DNA from: Flectobacillus longus
GTDB taxonomy: Bacteria; Bacteroidota; Bacteroidia; Cytophagales; Spirosomataceae
NCBI RefSeq assembly: GCF_030056705.1
Contig: NZ_JASHIC010000005.1
Location: 202,251-266,250 of the forward strand
Length of the DNA: 64,000 bases
Direction: 5' to 3'
The position numbers and the translations under genes were made by a program. The notes under the pieces were generated by a model. The model did no database searches, was not told the origin of the DNA, and saw nothing but the letters and a program-made list of their open reading frames with translations. Positions 55,671 to 64,000 of this stretch are shown piece after piece (the stretch's first letter is position 1; each line of letters opens with the position of its first letter).

Positions 55671-56147
55671 TTAAAGCTGTTTGATTTTCTGTATTAAAGA
55701 GGTGGTTGAATATCCTTCTACCAACGAAATGGTTTTTACCTCTCCTCCTTTTTCTAAAACAAAATCTGAGCCAACGATAGTTTCAACGGTATAATCGTCT
55801 CCTTTGACCAAAATGTCAGGTTTTACCTGTTCAATAACCTGTAAAGGTGTCGGTTCGTCGAACAAAATGACAGTATCTACAAATTCAAAGGCCGCCATCA
55901 TGCGAGAGCGAGCATATTCATTTACAACAGGACGAGTGGGTCCTTTCAAACGATTTACCGAAGCATCAGTATTGAGTCCTAGTACCAATTTGTCACCTAA
56001 GTTTCTTGCTTTTTCTAAATAATCAATATGTCCAAGATGAACTATATCAAAGCATCCATTGGTAAAAACGATTTTTTTCCCTTCAGATTGCCATTTTTCT
56101 ACTTGATTGATGGCTTGTTCTAGCGTACAGATTTTATCTTGAGTCAT
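55671..56147 (-). CDS. rfaE2: D-glycero-beta-D-manno-heptose 1-phosphate adenylyltransferase
   Basis: The 158-residue enzyme is the stand-alone C-terminal domain of HldE. It activates heptose 1-phosphate with ATP to make ADP-heptose for the lipopolysaccharide core. The cytidylyltransferase motif [13 protein letters not shown] (about 27-39) with HLGH and the [10 protein letters not shown] segment are diagnostic. The kinase domain is not adjacent. It starts about 50 bases after the flippase-like gene on the same strand, so the two may be co-transcribed. Confidence 0.9.
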   Translation of the reverse strand: MTQDKICTLEQAINQVEKWQSEGKKIVFTNGCFDIVHLGHIDYLEKARNLGDKLVLGLNTDASVNRLKGPTRPVVNEYARSRMMAAFEFVDTVILFDEPTPLQVIEQVKPDILVKGDDYTVETIVGSDFVLEKGGEVKTISLVEGYSTTSLIQKIKQL

Positions 56148-56198
56148 CAGGTTATATTTTGCTTAAATTTGAAAATATGTCAAGGTTGTTATAGATGA

Positions 56199-57179
56199 TT
56201 AACTTTCTTTTTTACTTGACTTTGAGGTTAAAAATAAGGTAACCAAAAAGCTAAGAGCGCCCAACAACAACAAGGCAACCATTTGTGAACCATGAATGAA
56301 GGTGGCTAGAATAATACCATTTTTTTGCTCTAAACCATACAATACGAGTGCGTTACCAACCAAGAAGTGATATGGGCCAATACCTCCTTGTGTAGGAGCA
56401 GCCATGCCAAAAGTCCCCATGGTCAAAACAGTCAAGCCAGCCAACATGCTCAAATGAGATGTTTCAGGGATGGCAAAAAATAGTACATACGCTGAGAAGT
56501 AATACATTACCCAAATAAGGAGCGTATAGAAAATAAAAAGCCCTGGCTTTTGCATTTTACCAATACTCAAAAGCCCATCTAATAAACCATTGATAAGCCC
56601 AACAACTTTACCTAACACTGGATGTTCTGCTAATTGGGCTTGATACTTTTTAAATAACCAAATACCTGCCACGCCACCAACAGTTGCTACGACCAATAGA
56701 ATTACAATAAGCGTTATCTTTGAAGCAAATTGCTCCATAAAGAAATCTTTGAGCTTCGTGAATTCTAGGGCAAGGTTTAATAGAAAAATCACTAATAACA
56801 TCACCAAGTCAAAAATACGCTCAGTAACTACTGTTCCAAAAGATTTTTCTATAGGAATATCGTCCGTTTTCTGTAAGGTTCCACAACGGGTAACTTCTCC
56901 CATGCGTGGAATAATATAGTTGGCAAAATAACCCGTAAGCACTGCCAAGGTAGTACGAAAAGTAGAAGGCTTGTAACCCAAAGGTTCCATCAATAGTTTC
57001 CATCTTATCGCACGAGAAATATGCGCTACTAAGCCCAAAATTCCTGATAAAATAATCCACCAATAGTTGGCATTAGCAAATTGATGAAGCATATCTGCAA
57101 TGTTGATGTCTTTAAAAACAAACCACATCAAACATCCAGCTAGTCCTAAAGAGATAACATACTTAAGTATATTTTTCAT
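56199..57179 (-). CDS. Lysylphosphatidylglycerol synthase TM-like (UPF0104) membrane protein
   Basis: The 326-residue protein has about eight membrane helices with the family pattern: HISRAIRWKLLMEPLGYKPS near residue 55, NYIIPRMGEVTRC near 92, and the C-terminal TQGGIGPYHFL near 265. This flippase-like domain occurs in MprF and in stand-alone proteins of uncertain function, possibly lipid translocation. It probably forms an operon with rfaE2 downstream. The repeat-rich gap precedes it. Confidence 0.8.
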   Translation of the reverse strand: MKNILKYVISLGLAGCLMWFVFKDINIADMLHQFANANYWWIILSGILGLVAHISRAIRWKLLMEPLGYKPSTFRTTLAVLTGYFANYIIPRMGEVTRCGTLQKTDDIPIEKSFGTVVTERIFDLVMLLVIFLLNLALEFTKLKDFFMEQFASKITLIVILLVVATVGGVAGIWLFKKYQAQLAEHPVLGKVVGLINGLLDGLLSIGKMQKPGLFIFYTLLIWVMYYFSAYVLFFAIPETSHLSMLAGLTVLTMGTFGMAAPTQGGIGPYHFLVGNALVLYGLEQKNGIILATFIHGSQMVALLLLGALSFLVTLFLTSKSSKKES

Positions 57180-57240
57180 GAAATAAATGTTGATAAGTGA
57201 AAAGAAGTTATTGGTTTAAAGTATATCTGTTATCAGAAAA

Positions 57241-57592
57241 TAAGTTAGTGGGCAAAATAAAAATAATTTTACCCGCTTTAAGCTCAAGGCTTTATGCGGT
57301 AGGCTAAAAGTTAAATAGTATTTCTTATGAAGTAATAGAAACTTTTTTGCCTAATGCCTACAGCTTATTGCCTAAAGTGTATTAATGCAACTTTATTTTA
57401 CACGATTACTTAAGTAATCGTGCAGGATTATATTTAAGTTATGTGTTTAGGCACTAGGCAACAGGCACAAGGCAAAGAGTGTTAAAATGTTTTTTAATAA
57501 CCACAGCCATGCTTTTTCCAAAGCCCACCGCCGAAAGCCGTTACCTGAAAGCCCAAAGCTCAATCTTAAATTTTATTTTGCCTACTAACTTA
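57241..57592. mobile_element. MITE-like non-coding element with inverted ends
   Basis: The left end (57241-57262) and right end (57571-57592) are inverted repeats of 22 bases with one mismatch. The interior has no gene. It contains a perfect 22-bp palindrome (57401-57422, CACGATTACTT and its complement), whose half recurs outside at 57684-57696, and short AGGC/GCCT repeats. The left end recurs at 27319-27336. The size, inverted ends and second copy fit a non-autonomous element; no clear target duplication is seen. A further repeat (57598-57655) resembles 63733-63775. The whole gap from 57180 to 57776 holds no gene. Confidence 0.5.
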
Positions 57593-57776
57593 AGTATGAG
57601 TGCTGAATTGTGAGTGATGAGTTTTGAGTGTAATTTTATGATTACTAATATTTTATCTCATCAATTTCTTAAATTTAATTTTGCACGATTACTTAATTAT
57701 AACAAGGCTATTCATTTTATGTGAAACCAAATACAAATGGTGAACATAAGCCTATGTTCACCATTTGTAAGTCATA

Positions 57777-58127
57777 TTAGATGACTAATTTGTTGTTATG
57801 GTCTGGGAACACCAGTTTCGGTTTGTGTTCGGCGGCTTCTTCGGGGGTCATTATCGCATACGCAATAATGATAGCAATGTCGCCTACCTGCGCTCTACGA
57901 GCGGCAGCTCCGTTGAGACAAACTGTACCAGAACCTCTTTCTCCTGTGATAACGTAGGTTTCAAAACGCTCACCGTTGTTATTGTTCACGATTTGAACTT
58001 TTTCATTTTCGATAAGCCCCGCAGCATCCATCAAATCTTCGTCGATTGTAACGCTACCTACATAATTTAGCTCCGCTTGCGTGATTTTAACACGATGGAG
58101 CTTTGATTTCATGACATGAATAAACAT
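57777..58127 (-). CDS. panD: Aspartate 1-decarboxylase
   Basis: The 116-residue pyruvoyl enzyme makes beta-alanine from aspartate for pantothenate. The self-cleavage site Gly24-Ser25 lies in [10 protein letters not shown]. The ENEKVQIVN and [12 protein letters not shown] segments are family-typical. I chose the ATG at 58127 because [13 protein letters not shown] is the conserved start; the frame is open to 58169. It lies about 150 bases after panC on the same strand, making a panC-panD pair. Confidence 0.95.
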   Translation of the reverse strand: MFIHVMKSKLHRVKITQAELNYVGSVTIDEDLMDAAGLIENEKVQIVNNNNGERFETYVITGERGSGTVCLNGAAARRAQVGDIAIIIAYAIMTPEEAAEHKPKLVFPDHNNKLVI

Positions 58128-58274
58128 GACTTTATTGTTAAAATTTGCAAATATTTGAGTATGTAACAAAGTACAAGCCTCAATAATTGCACAAAGATAG
58201 TTTATGTAAATAGTTATTTGGTAATTAAGTAGACTAATTCTTAATAGATTGAAAGGCCAACCTCCCCCAAAAAA

Positions 58275-59129
58275 CTATATAATAATATTGTCAATCAGAC
58301 GAGTTTTGCCCAAAAATGCGGCAATACACAGCGCTATTTTACCTCCCTCTAAGCTTTGACTCAAAGTACCATTAAATGGAAGTAAGGTATCAAAGTCAGA
58401 TATTTCGAAATACTCTAGCTCGATGCCTTCGACACTAGCCAAATAACTAGCTAAATTGTGTTTGACAACAGATACCTCTTGACCGTCTAATAAACCAGTT
58501 TTGGCTTGGAGTAAAGCTTGATATACAGCGGGAGCAACCGCACGCTGTTCAGGACTAAGGTTTCTATTTCTAGACGACATTGCCAGTCCATCCTCTTCAC
58601 GTTGGGTTGGGCAGATTATAAGCTCAAGGTTAAAGCTCAATTCATTTACCATGCACGAAATCACAGCACATTGTTGTAAATCTTTCTGTCCAAAAAATGC
58701 CTTGTCGGGCTGAACAATGTGAAATAATTTTGAAACAACAATGCCTACGCCATTGAAATGCCCTGGTCTGAAAGCACCTTCCATTACGGTTTCTAAAGTT
58801 CCAAAGTCGAACTTCATAGTCGGTAATTGAGGATACATTTCTTCGGCCGACGGGGCAAATAAAATATCACATCCTGCGGTGTCTAACATTTGACTATCAG
58901 CTTCGAGAGTGCGAGGGTAAACCGCCAAATCATGTGCATTGTTGAACTGCGTAGGATTGACAAAAATACTACATACTACTACATCAGACTGGGCTTTGGC
59001 TTGGTTGATAAGAGAGATATGTCCTTGATGCAGAGCACCCATAGTGGGTACAAACCCCACTGACAGACTTTGATTACGAAGTTGCTTGAGATGTTCCTGT
59101 AATACAGAGATTTGATGAAATACTAACAT
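58275..59129 (-). CDS. panC: Pantothenate synthetase (pantoate-beta-alanine ligase)
   Basis: The 284-residue enzyme joins pantoate and beta-alanine with ATP. The HIGH-like motif MGALHQGH (30-37) and the FFGQKDLQQ and KMSSRNRNLSPEQR-type segments (here AMSSRNRNLSPEQR) are diagnostic. panD follows downstream, so both last steps of pantothenate synthesis are present; panB and panE are not in the window. It is divergent from the GT5-like gene. Confidence 0.96.
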   Translation of the reverse strand: MLVFHQISVLQEHLKQLRNQSLSVGFVPTMGALHQGHISLINQAKAQSDVVVCSIFVNPTQFNNAHDLAVYPRTLEADSQMLDTAGCDILFAPSAEEMYPQLPTMKFDFGTLETVMEGAFRPGHFNGVGIVVSKLFHIVQPDKAFFGQKDLQQCAVISCMVNELSFNLELIICPTQREEDGLAMSSRNRNLSPEQRAVAPAVYQALLQAKTGLLDGQEVSVVKHNLASYLASVEGIELEYFEISDFDTLLPFNGTLSQSLEGGKIALCIAAFLGKTRLIDNIII

Positions 59130-59256
59130 CCTGTTTTTGTTTTAGTTAGTCTATAAAATCTAATGCCAACTATTGCAAAAGTTGGGTCGTTTGCTTGATC
59201 AAGATTGCAAAAAACGTTCAAAACTACAGGGTTCTTTTACATTCTTCGCAAAATGA

Positions 59257-59289
59257 TTGTGGAATTTCCGTATTTTTTTTATATTTTTG
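59257..59289 (+). promoter_or_regulatory. Promoter of the GT5-like gene
   Basis: TTG at 59257-59259, a 22-base spacer and TATTTTTG at 59282-59289 fit the consensus. The leader would be about 155 bases. The 59130-59451 gap also holds a small stem CCAACT/AGTTGG (59166-59185) on the panC side. Confidence 0.45.
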
Positions 59290-59451
59290 CATAATTTTTT
59301 TCGAAATCTGTGCTTGTTTTTTGTTAGCGTTGATTGGTTGTAAACAAGGTTTGAGCGATTAATAGGAGATAAAACGCTCGTTACAACGCTTGTTAAATTT
59401 TAAACCAGTTAACACTTTTTAACAACTACTAAGCTCCTAACTACGACAACA

Positions 59452-60261
59452 ATGTCTAAATTGCGTATCCTTTACGTTGCCAGCGAAGTTGACCCATTCC
59501 TTTCTACTACTCAGGTAGCTGATTTTGTAAGAAAATTGCCAGCGGCCATGCAAGAAAAGGGAATGGAGATAAGAATCTTAGTGCCAAGATTCGGGTTAAT
59601 CAATGAACGTAAAAACCGTCTTCATGAGGTAGTAAGATTATCAGGATTCACCGTTCCAGTGGGTGATGATGATAAGCCTGTGACTATAAAAGTAGCAAGT
59701 TTGCCATCGGCAAAGTTGCAGGTGTATTTTATTGATAACGAAGATTACTTCCAACGTAAGACTGTTTTCACCGACAAAGAAGACAACTTTTATTCGGACA
59801 ATGACGAGCGAGCAATATTCTTTTGCAAAGGCTCGTTAGAAACCGTAAAGAAATTAAGATGGGCTCCTGATATTGTGCATTGCAATGATTGGATGACGTC
59901 GCTTGTGCCGTTGTATCTAAAGACAACTTACAAGAACGATCCAATGTTCAAAGATGCTAAAGTCGTATTCTCAGTTTATAATAGTGCTTTCTCTCACAAG
60001 TTTGAAGCTACAAGCTTGTACGAAAAAGTAAAATTGATGGACATTGAGGATACTATGCTCGACAGTCTCAAAACGGCTGACTATGCTGGCTTTATCAAAA
60101 TTGGAGCAGAGTATGCCGATATTGTGATTACCTCAGAAGAAGAAGTTACGGAGAAATTTAACACAATTGTTGATGAATTACCAGACAAAAAAATCGAGTT
60201 TGTTCCTGAAGAAAATATCGAGAGCTACTACAACCTTTACACAGATTTGGCAAGTGCGTAA
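59452..60261 (+). CDS. Glycogen/starch synthase-like protein, N-terminal GT5 domain only
   Basis: The 269-residue protein matches the N-terminal Rossmann domain of GT5 glycogen synthases (ILYVASEVDPFLSTTQVADFV near the start, then RILVPRFG and PDIVHCNDWMTSLVPLYL). The usual KTGGL of active synthases reads STTQV, and the C-terminal GT-B domain with the ADP-glucose site is absent. It is therefore probably not a working synthase by itself. The same short protein is, from memory, commonly found beside panC and DUF4270 genes in Bacteroidota, which argues for a real, conserved and unknown role. It overlaps the DUF4270 start by eight bases. Confidence 0.8.
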   Translation: MSKLRILYVASEVDPFLSTTQVADFVRKLPAAMQEKGMEIRILVPRFGLINERKNRLHEVVRLSGFTVPVGDDDKPVTIKVASLPSAKLQVYFIDNEDYFQRKTVFTDKEDNFYSDNDERAIFFCKGSLETVKKLRWAPDIVHCNDWMTSLVPLYLKTTYKNDPMFKDAKVVFSVYNSAFSHKFEATSLYEKVKLMDIEDTMLDSLKTADYAGFIKIGAEYADIVITSEEEVTEKFNTIVDELPDKKIEFVPEENIESYYNLYTDLASA

Positions 60262-61690
60262 CCTTTGGGTACTCCTTGTTGGTGCGTTCTTGATGATGGC
60301 CTGTGATGATCCTGAAGAAATTGGTACAGAGCTTTTTGGTCAAGATATTGGTTTAGCTTATACTGATACATTGACAGTAGATGCGTCAACTATTCAATTA
60401 GACTCGATGCAGACATCTGGAATTCCATCAGTGTTTGTTGGTAGTATGAGTCACCCTGTTTTTGGAGATTATACCGCCAAAACGTTTTTCCAAGTAACCA
60501 ATATTGATACTATCAAAATTGATACAGCGGGAACAAGTGCTTACAAGGCATCTTTGGTTGAATCAGTGGATTCACTAGCATTATATTTGGTATTCCGTCG
60601 TGTGGCGGGTGATACCAACAAAACTCAAACGTTCAAAGTCCACAGAGTGAAAAGTTCTGCGACTCCAACGGTGAGTAAGGTTTATAATACAGGTGATGTG
60701 TTGCCTGATTATGATGCAACTCCTCTTGCTACAGTAACTAGAAGCCCTTTACATCCAATCCGAAATGCGACTTCTACTTCTGAAGATACTTCAAAGTATA
60801 GTTATGTAAAAGTACCATTGCCAATGTCATTGGCGAAAGAAATTTTTGCACAACGTAACTTATCTAGTGCAAATGCAGTAGTATATGATAAATTCAAAGA
60901 TATCATTAAAGGACTTGTACTGGTAAGCGAGAGTAGCCAAAATGCAGCACTTTCTTATTTTTCTGTAGGACAAAGTATGATGGATCTTTCTTATCACTAT
61001 ACTTATACTTACCGTAAAACAACTGGTGTAGATACCACTGTAAGCGTCAACAAAACTACTTCATTCTACTTGAGTAATGGTACAGCGGCGACAGGCGAGC
61101 AGAATGTAAGATGGACTAATGTGACAGTTAATAGAAAAGGTGCTTTGGCAAACCTCAAAAAACCTGCTGATGCGCTCAAATCTACTGACGCAGGTGGTTA
61201 TGTGTACATGGATAATATTTCGGGTTTGGCTGTAAAATTGAAATTCCCAACATTGTTGAATTTGAAGAATAACAAAAATGTTGCAATCAATAAAGCTGAA
61301 TTAGTCCTTGAACCAGATCAACCACTTTCAGGCTTTACTCGAATTTCAAATTTAGTAGCTATCCAAGAAAATGGTGCTAATCGCCCTTTACGTTATACAT
61401 CAACGAATGGCTTTGTTTATGCAAACAGTGAGACCCAAATTTCATCTTATGCCACAAAAGCAAATAGTTATACCTTTAACGTAACTTCGGCTCTACAAAA
61501 TATTTTATCAGGAAAAGCTACAGCCAATGGTTGGATTTTAACTCCAACATGGATAGGTTTAACCTCAAGTACTGCTACTTCTGTATCTGTATTGTCTAGC
61601 TCAAGAATCGTTGCAGTAGAGCCAGTTCAGGCGGTTTTCAATGCTAAGAACATCAAACTGAAAGTCTACTATACACATATTTCAAAGTAA
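60254..61690 (+). CDS. DUF4270 lipoprotein
   Basis: The 478-residue lipoprotein (lipobox LMMAC followed by DD, about Cys17) is typical of the DUF4270 family of Bacteroidota. The mature part is beta-rich, with GQDIGLAYTDTLTVDAS near the start and a C-terminal LKVYYTHISK. I chose the GTG at 60254, which overlaps the upstream stop by eight bases and gives a compact lipoprotein signal. The longer ATG start at 60167 would overlap by 95 bases. Function unknown; lies between the GT5-like gene and glmS. Confidence 0.8.
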   Translation: MRNLWVLLVGAFLMMACDDPEEIGTELFGQDIGLAYTDTLTVDASTIQLDSMQTSGIPSVFVGSMSHPVFGDYTAKTFFQVTNIDTIKIDTAGTSAYKASLVESVDSLALYLVFRRVAGDTNKTQTFKVHRVKSSATPTVSKVYNTGDVLPDYDATPLATVTRSPLHPIRNATSTSEDTSKYSYVKVPLPMSLAKEIFAQRNLSSANAVVYDKFKDIIKGLVLVSESSQNAALSYFSVGQSMMDLSYHYTYTYRKTTGVDTTVSVNKTTSFYLSNGTAATGEQNVRWTNVTVNRKGALANLKKPADALKSTDAGGYVYMDNISGLAVKLKFPTLLNLKNNKNVAINKAELVLEPDQPLSGFTRISNLVAIQENGANRPLRYTSTNGFVYANSETQISSYATKANSYTFNVTSALQNILSGKATANGWILTPTWIGLTSSTATSVSVLSSSRIVAVEPVQAVFNAKNIKLKVYYTHISK

Positions 61691-61718
61691 TAGTTGGCAA
61701 AATTTTTGCTACTCATTT

Positions 61719-61760
61719 AAAGCGGAGTACTCATCTAATGAGTGCTCCGCTTTCTTTTTT
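61719..61760 (+). terminator. Intrinsic terminator of the GT5-like/DUF4270 operon
   Basis: A 16-bp stem with one G-U pair (61719-61734 with 61738-61753) and a three-base loop is followed by a T-run. Confidence 0.92.
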
Positions 61761-61890
61761 ACAGTAATATATTGCCGTATTTTTTTGCCAAAAATCATGT
61801 AGGTTAAGGCAATTTGATTATTTTTACGCATCAAACACAAGAGTAAAGCAACTATAATCAATCAAATTTTCAAACTATAATCATTATACT

Positions 61891-63726
61891 ATGTGTGGAA
61901 TTGTAGCCTATGTTGGGCATCGTGACGCCGCACCTTTGATTCTCAAAGGTTTAAAACGTTTGGAATACCGTGGATACGACAGTGCTGGTATAGCCTTGTT
62001 GAACGGCGCTTTAAATGTTTACAAGAAAAAAGGTAAGGTAAAGGATTTGGAAGAGGCTATTGCCCATGAAACACTTCAAAGTACGATTGGGATTGGTCAC
62101 ACCCGTTGGGCTACACACGGCGAACCAAATGATCGTAATGCACACCCGCATTATTCTGCAAGTAAGAATCTAGCAATTATTCATAATGGTATTATTGAAA
62201 ACTATAGTTCTATCAAGAAAAACTTGATTAAAAAAGGACACGAGTTTCACTCTGATACCGATTCTGAGGTATTTGTACATTTTATTGAAGATATTCAAAT
62301 CAATGCTGGGTGTACTTTAGAAGAGGCAGTTCGTTTGGCGATGAAAGAAGTGGTTGGAGCGTATGCCATCGTGGTTATGGATGCGACTAATCCAACTCAG
62401 TTGATTGCTGCTCGTAAAGGTTCTCCATTGGTGATTGGAGTAGGAGAGAAAGAGTTTTTCTTTGCTTCTGATGCTACTCCAATTATTGAATATACTCATG
62501 AAATGATTTATCTAAACGACTACGAAATTGCGGTAGTGCGTGATGGTGAATTAACGGTGAAAAATATCGATAATGCGTTACAATCTCCATATATCCAAAC
62601 GGTAGAGTTAGAACTTGAAGCTATCGAAAAAGGAGGGTATGAGCATTTCATGTTAAAAGAAATTTTTGAACAACCTCGTTCGGTGGCTGACTGTCTTCGT
62701 GGTCGAGTAAATGCAGATAATGGGCACTTAGTATTGGGTGGTTTACGTGAATATACTGATAAACTTGCTAAAGCCAAACGTATTGTAATTGTAGCTTGTG
62801 GTACTTCATGGCATGCGGGCTTAGTAGCCGAATATCTCTTTGAAGAATTGGCACGTATCAATGTTGAAGTAGAATATGCCTCAGAATTTAGATACCGTAA
62901 TCCAATCATCAAAGAAGGTGATTTTGTAATTGCGATTTCACAGTCTGGCGAAACTGCAGATACCTTAGCCGCTATTGAATTGGCTAAGTCAAAAGGAGCT
63001 ACTATTATTGGGGTATGTAATGTGGTGGGCTCGTCTATTCCTCGTGCTACTCATGCGGGTGCATATACACACGCAGGTCCAGAAATTGGTGTTGCTTCAA
63101 CAAAAGCTTTTACTGCTCAAGTGATAGTTTTGACCCAAATGGCGATTGCGGTGGCTCGTAAGAAAGGTTCATTGCATGAAGATACCTTTAGAAGGCTGTT
63201 GTTTGAATTGGAACGTATTCCTCATAAAATCGAAACAGTATTACAAAGCGACGGTAAAATCAAGGAGATTGCTGAGAAGTTTAAGGATGCTCGTAACTTT
63301 ATCTATTTGGGTCGTGGCTATAACTTCCCAGTAGCTTTGGAAGGTGCTTTAAAATTGAAAGAGATTTCTTATATCCATGCAGAAGGCTATCCTGCTGCTG
63401 AAATGAAGCATGGACCTATCGCTTTGATTGACGCTGAAATGCCAGTGGTGTTTATTGCGACAAAAGATAGTTCTTATGACAAAGTAGTTTCTAATATTCA
63501 AGAAGTAAAAGCTCGTAAAGGTCAGGTAATCGCAATTGTTACAGAAGGAGATAAGTTAATCCCAACTATGGCAGATTATGTTGTTGAAATTCCTGCTATG
63601 CACGAAGCTTTGATTCCATTGGTATCGGTAATTCCATTGCAATTGCTTTCGTATCATATTGCAGTAATGCGTGGTTGTAATGTAGACCAGCCTCGTAACC
63701 TTGCTAAGTCGGTAACGGTAGAGTAG
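61891..63726 (+). CDS. glmS: Glutamine-fructose-6-phosphate aminotransferase
   Basis: The 611-residue enzyme makes glucosamine 6-phosphate for peptidoglycan and lipopolysaccharide. The N-terminal glutaminase has the nucleophile Cys2 (MCGIVAYVG), and GHTRWATHG and NGIIENY motifs are present. Two SIS isomerase domains follow (ISQSGETADTLAA near 350, LGRGYNFPVALEGALKLKE near 475), and the C-terminal NLAKSVTVE is canonical. The length is normal. No glmS ribozyme is seen in the 200-base upstream gap, as expected outside Firmicutes. Certain call. Confidence 0.97.
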   Translation: MCGIVAYVGHRDAAPLILKGLKRLEYRGYDSAGIALLNGALNVYKKKGKVKDLEEAIAHETLQSTIGIGHTRWATHGEPNDRNAHPHYSASKNLAIIHNGIIENYSSIKKNLIKKGHEFHSDTDSEVFVHFIEDIQINAGCTLEEAVRLAMKEVVGAYAIVVMDATNPTQLIAARKGSPLVIGVGEKEFFFASDATPIIEYTHEMIYLNDYEIAVVRDGELTVKNIDNALQSPYIQTVELELEAIEKGGYEHFMLKEIFEQPRSVADCLRGRVNADNGHLVLGGLREYTDKLAKAKRIVIVACGTSWHAGLVAEYLFEELARINVEVEYASEFRYRNPIIKEGDFVIAISQSGETADTLAAIELAKSKGATIIGVCNVVGSSIPRATHAGAYTHAGPEIGVASTKAFTAQVIVLTQMAIAVARKKGSLHEDTFRRLLFELERIPHKIETVLQSDGKIKEIAEKFKDARNFIYLGRGYNFPVALEGALKLKEISYIHAEGYPAAEMKHGPIALIDAEMPVVFIATKDSSYDKVVSNIQEVKARKGQVIAIVTEGDKLIPTMADYVVEIPAMHEALIPLVSVIPLQLLSYHIAVMRGCNVDQPRNLAKSVTVE

Positions 63727-64000
63727 GTGTTAGTGCTGAATGATGAGTTGTGAATTTTGAGTAATCAATATTTTATACTCAAAATGAGATTACAGTATTA
63801 CCTAGTTCGAGACTATGTCTTGGACTAACTTCTACGGCAGTTTATAAACTGTATATAAAAAAGTCCTTCGTAAAATACGGAGGGCTTTTTTTATGCAGTT
63901 GTCTAGTCCTGAAATAGGTTGTCATCCAACCGACTTATTAAATGGAAACAAGTTCAAAAGCGAAACAGAAGCGTAGTCAACGAGATTACAGTATGGCTTT
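63727..64000. other. Non-coding 3' end of the window
   Basis: The stretch holds a degenerate repeat (63733-63775, related to 57598-57655), a stem TAGTTCGAGAC/GTCTTGGACTA (63803-63827), and a terminator for glmS (63860-63872 with 63876-63888, then T to 63892). A 13-base direct repeat GAGATTACAGTAT occurs at 63786-63798 and 63982-63994. The ATG at 63993 may start a further gene, but too little is visible to say. Confidence 0.5.

Noticed and set aside
59168..59178. AACTATTGCAA shared with the DeoR palindrome arm (8851-8861)
   Set aside because: Only a half site, 50 kb away, in AT-rich DNA; chance is likely.
61754..61890. Possible glmS ribozyme upstream of glmS
   Set aside because: The gap is too short and AT-rich and lacks the conserved core; the ribozyme is typical of Firmicutes.
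63786..63994. 13-base direct repeat at the window end as a possible target duplication
   Set aside because: The 183 bases between hold a terminator and no inverted ends, and the element would run to the window edge, so it cannot be judged.
1..64000. tRNA, rRNA, CRISPR arrays, insertion sequences, prophage genes
   Set aside because: Gaps were read for T-arm-like motifs, spaced direct repeats and transposase or integrase motifs; none was found. A tRNAscan or Infernal run would be decisive.

Overview
The window looks like a chromosomal segment of an AT-rich Bacteroidota bacterium. It is most likely of the order Cytophagales (Spirosoma/Flectobacillus-like), but no rRNA is present to fix this. 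The evidence is a MurF-alanine racemase fusion, a SusC/SusD pair with an ECF sigma/FecR switch, a type IX secretion C-terminal tail, a DUF4270 lipoprotein, and several upstream regions with the Bacteroidota promoter pattern (TTTG about 20 bases before TAnnTTTG). I see no tRNA, rRNA, CRISPR array, insertion sequence or prophage.

Layout. 1-5017: the end of a TolC-type efflux protein, a THUMP-like methyltransferase, a secreted coiled-coil protein and a PspC/LiaF-like envelope-stress pair. 5139-9041: methylmalonyl-CoA epimerase, CorA, a DUF3592 membrane protein and an orphan DeoR regulator beside a striking palindrome. 9042-16775: MurF-Alr, Pgk, a VRR-NUC nuclease, a hibernation factor with a structured leader, and a secreted esterase. 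17048-24718: a redox block with a GMC oxidoreductase and its small subunit, an acyltransferase-like membrane protein, a mono-haem lipoprotein, a molybdenum hydroxylase large subunit and a MocA-like nucleotidyltransferase. 25146-29842: TruA, RadA, an outer-membrane barrel and a FUSC transporter.

29968-46125 is a pectin (homogalacturonan) utilisation locus, all on the + strand: ECF sigma factor, FecR anti-sigma, SusC, SusD, a DUF5123-like surface lipoprotein, a PL10 pectate lyase, a 1453-residue PL1-CE8 fusion with a type IX sorting tail, and a second CE8 pectinesterase. The esterases would remove methyl groups, the lyases would cleave polygalacturonate, and SusCD would import the oligomers. 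FecR and the sigma factor would couple expression to substrate.

46255-63726 holds housekeeping and envelope genes: a DUF885 peptidase, LysS, two cold-shock proteins, a small PspC protein, a GT2 glycosyltransferase, an APC permease, a zinc peptidase, RfaE2, a flippase-like protein, PanD, PanC, an N-terminal-only GT5 synthase, a DUF4270 lipoprotein and GlmS.

The most unusual signals are non-coding. The susC leader has three consecutive hairpins that all present the same seven-base loop. A structured region precedes the hibernation factor gene. A 16-bp palindrome sits on a promoter that drives no gene. Two intrinsic terminators face the minus strand with no gene to terminate. Several dispersed repeats occur, including a MITE-like element of about 350 bp with inverted ends.
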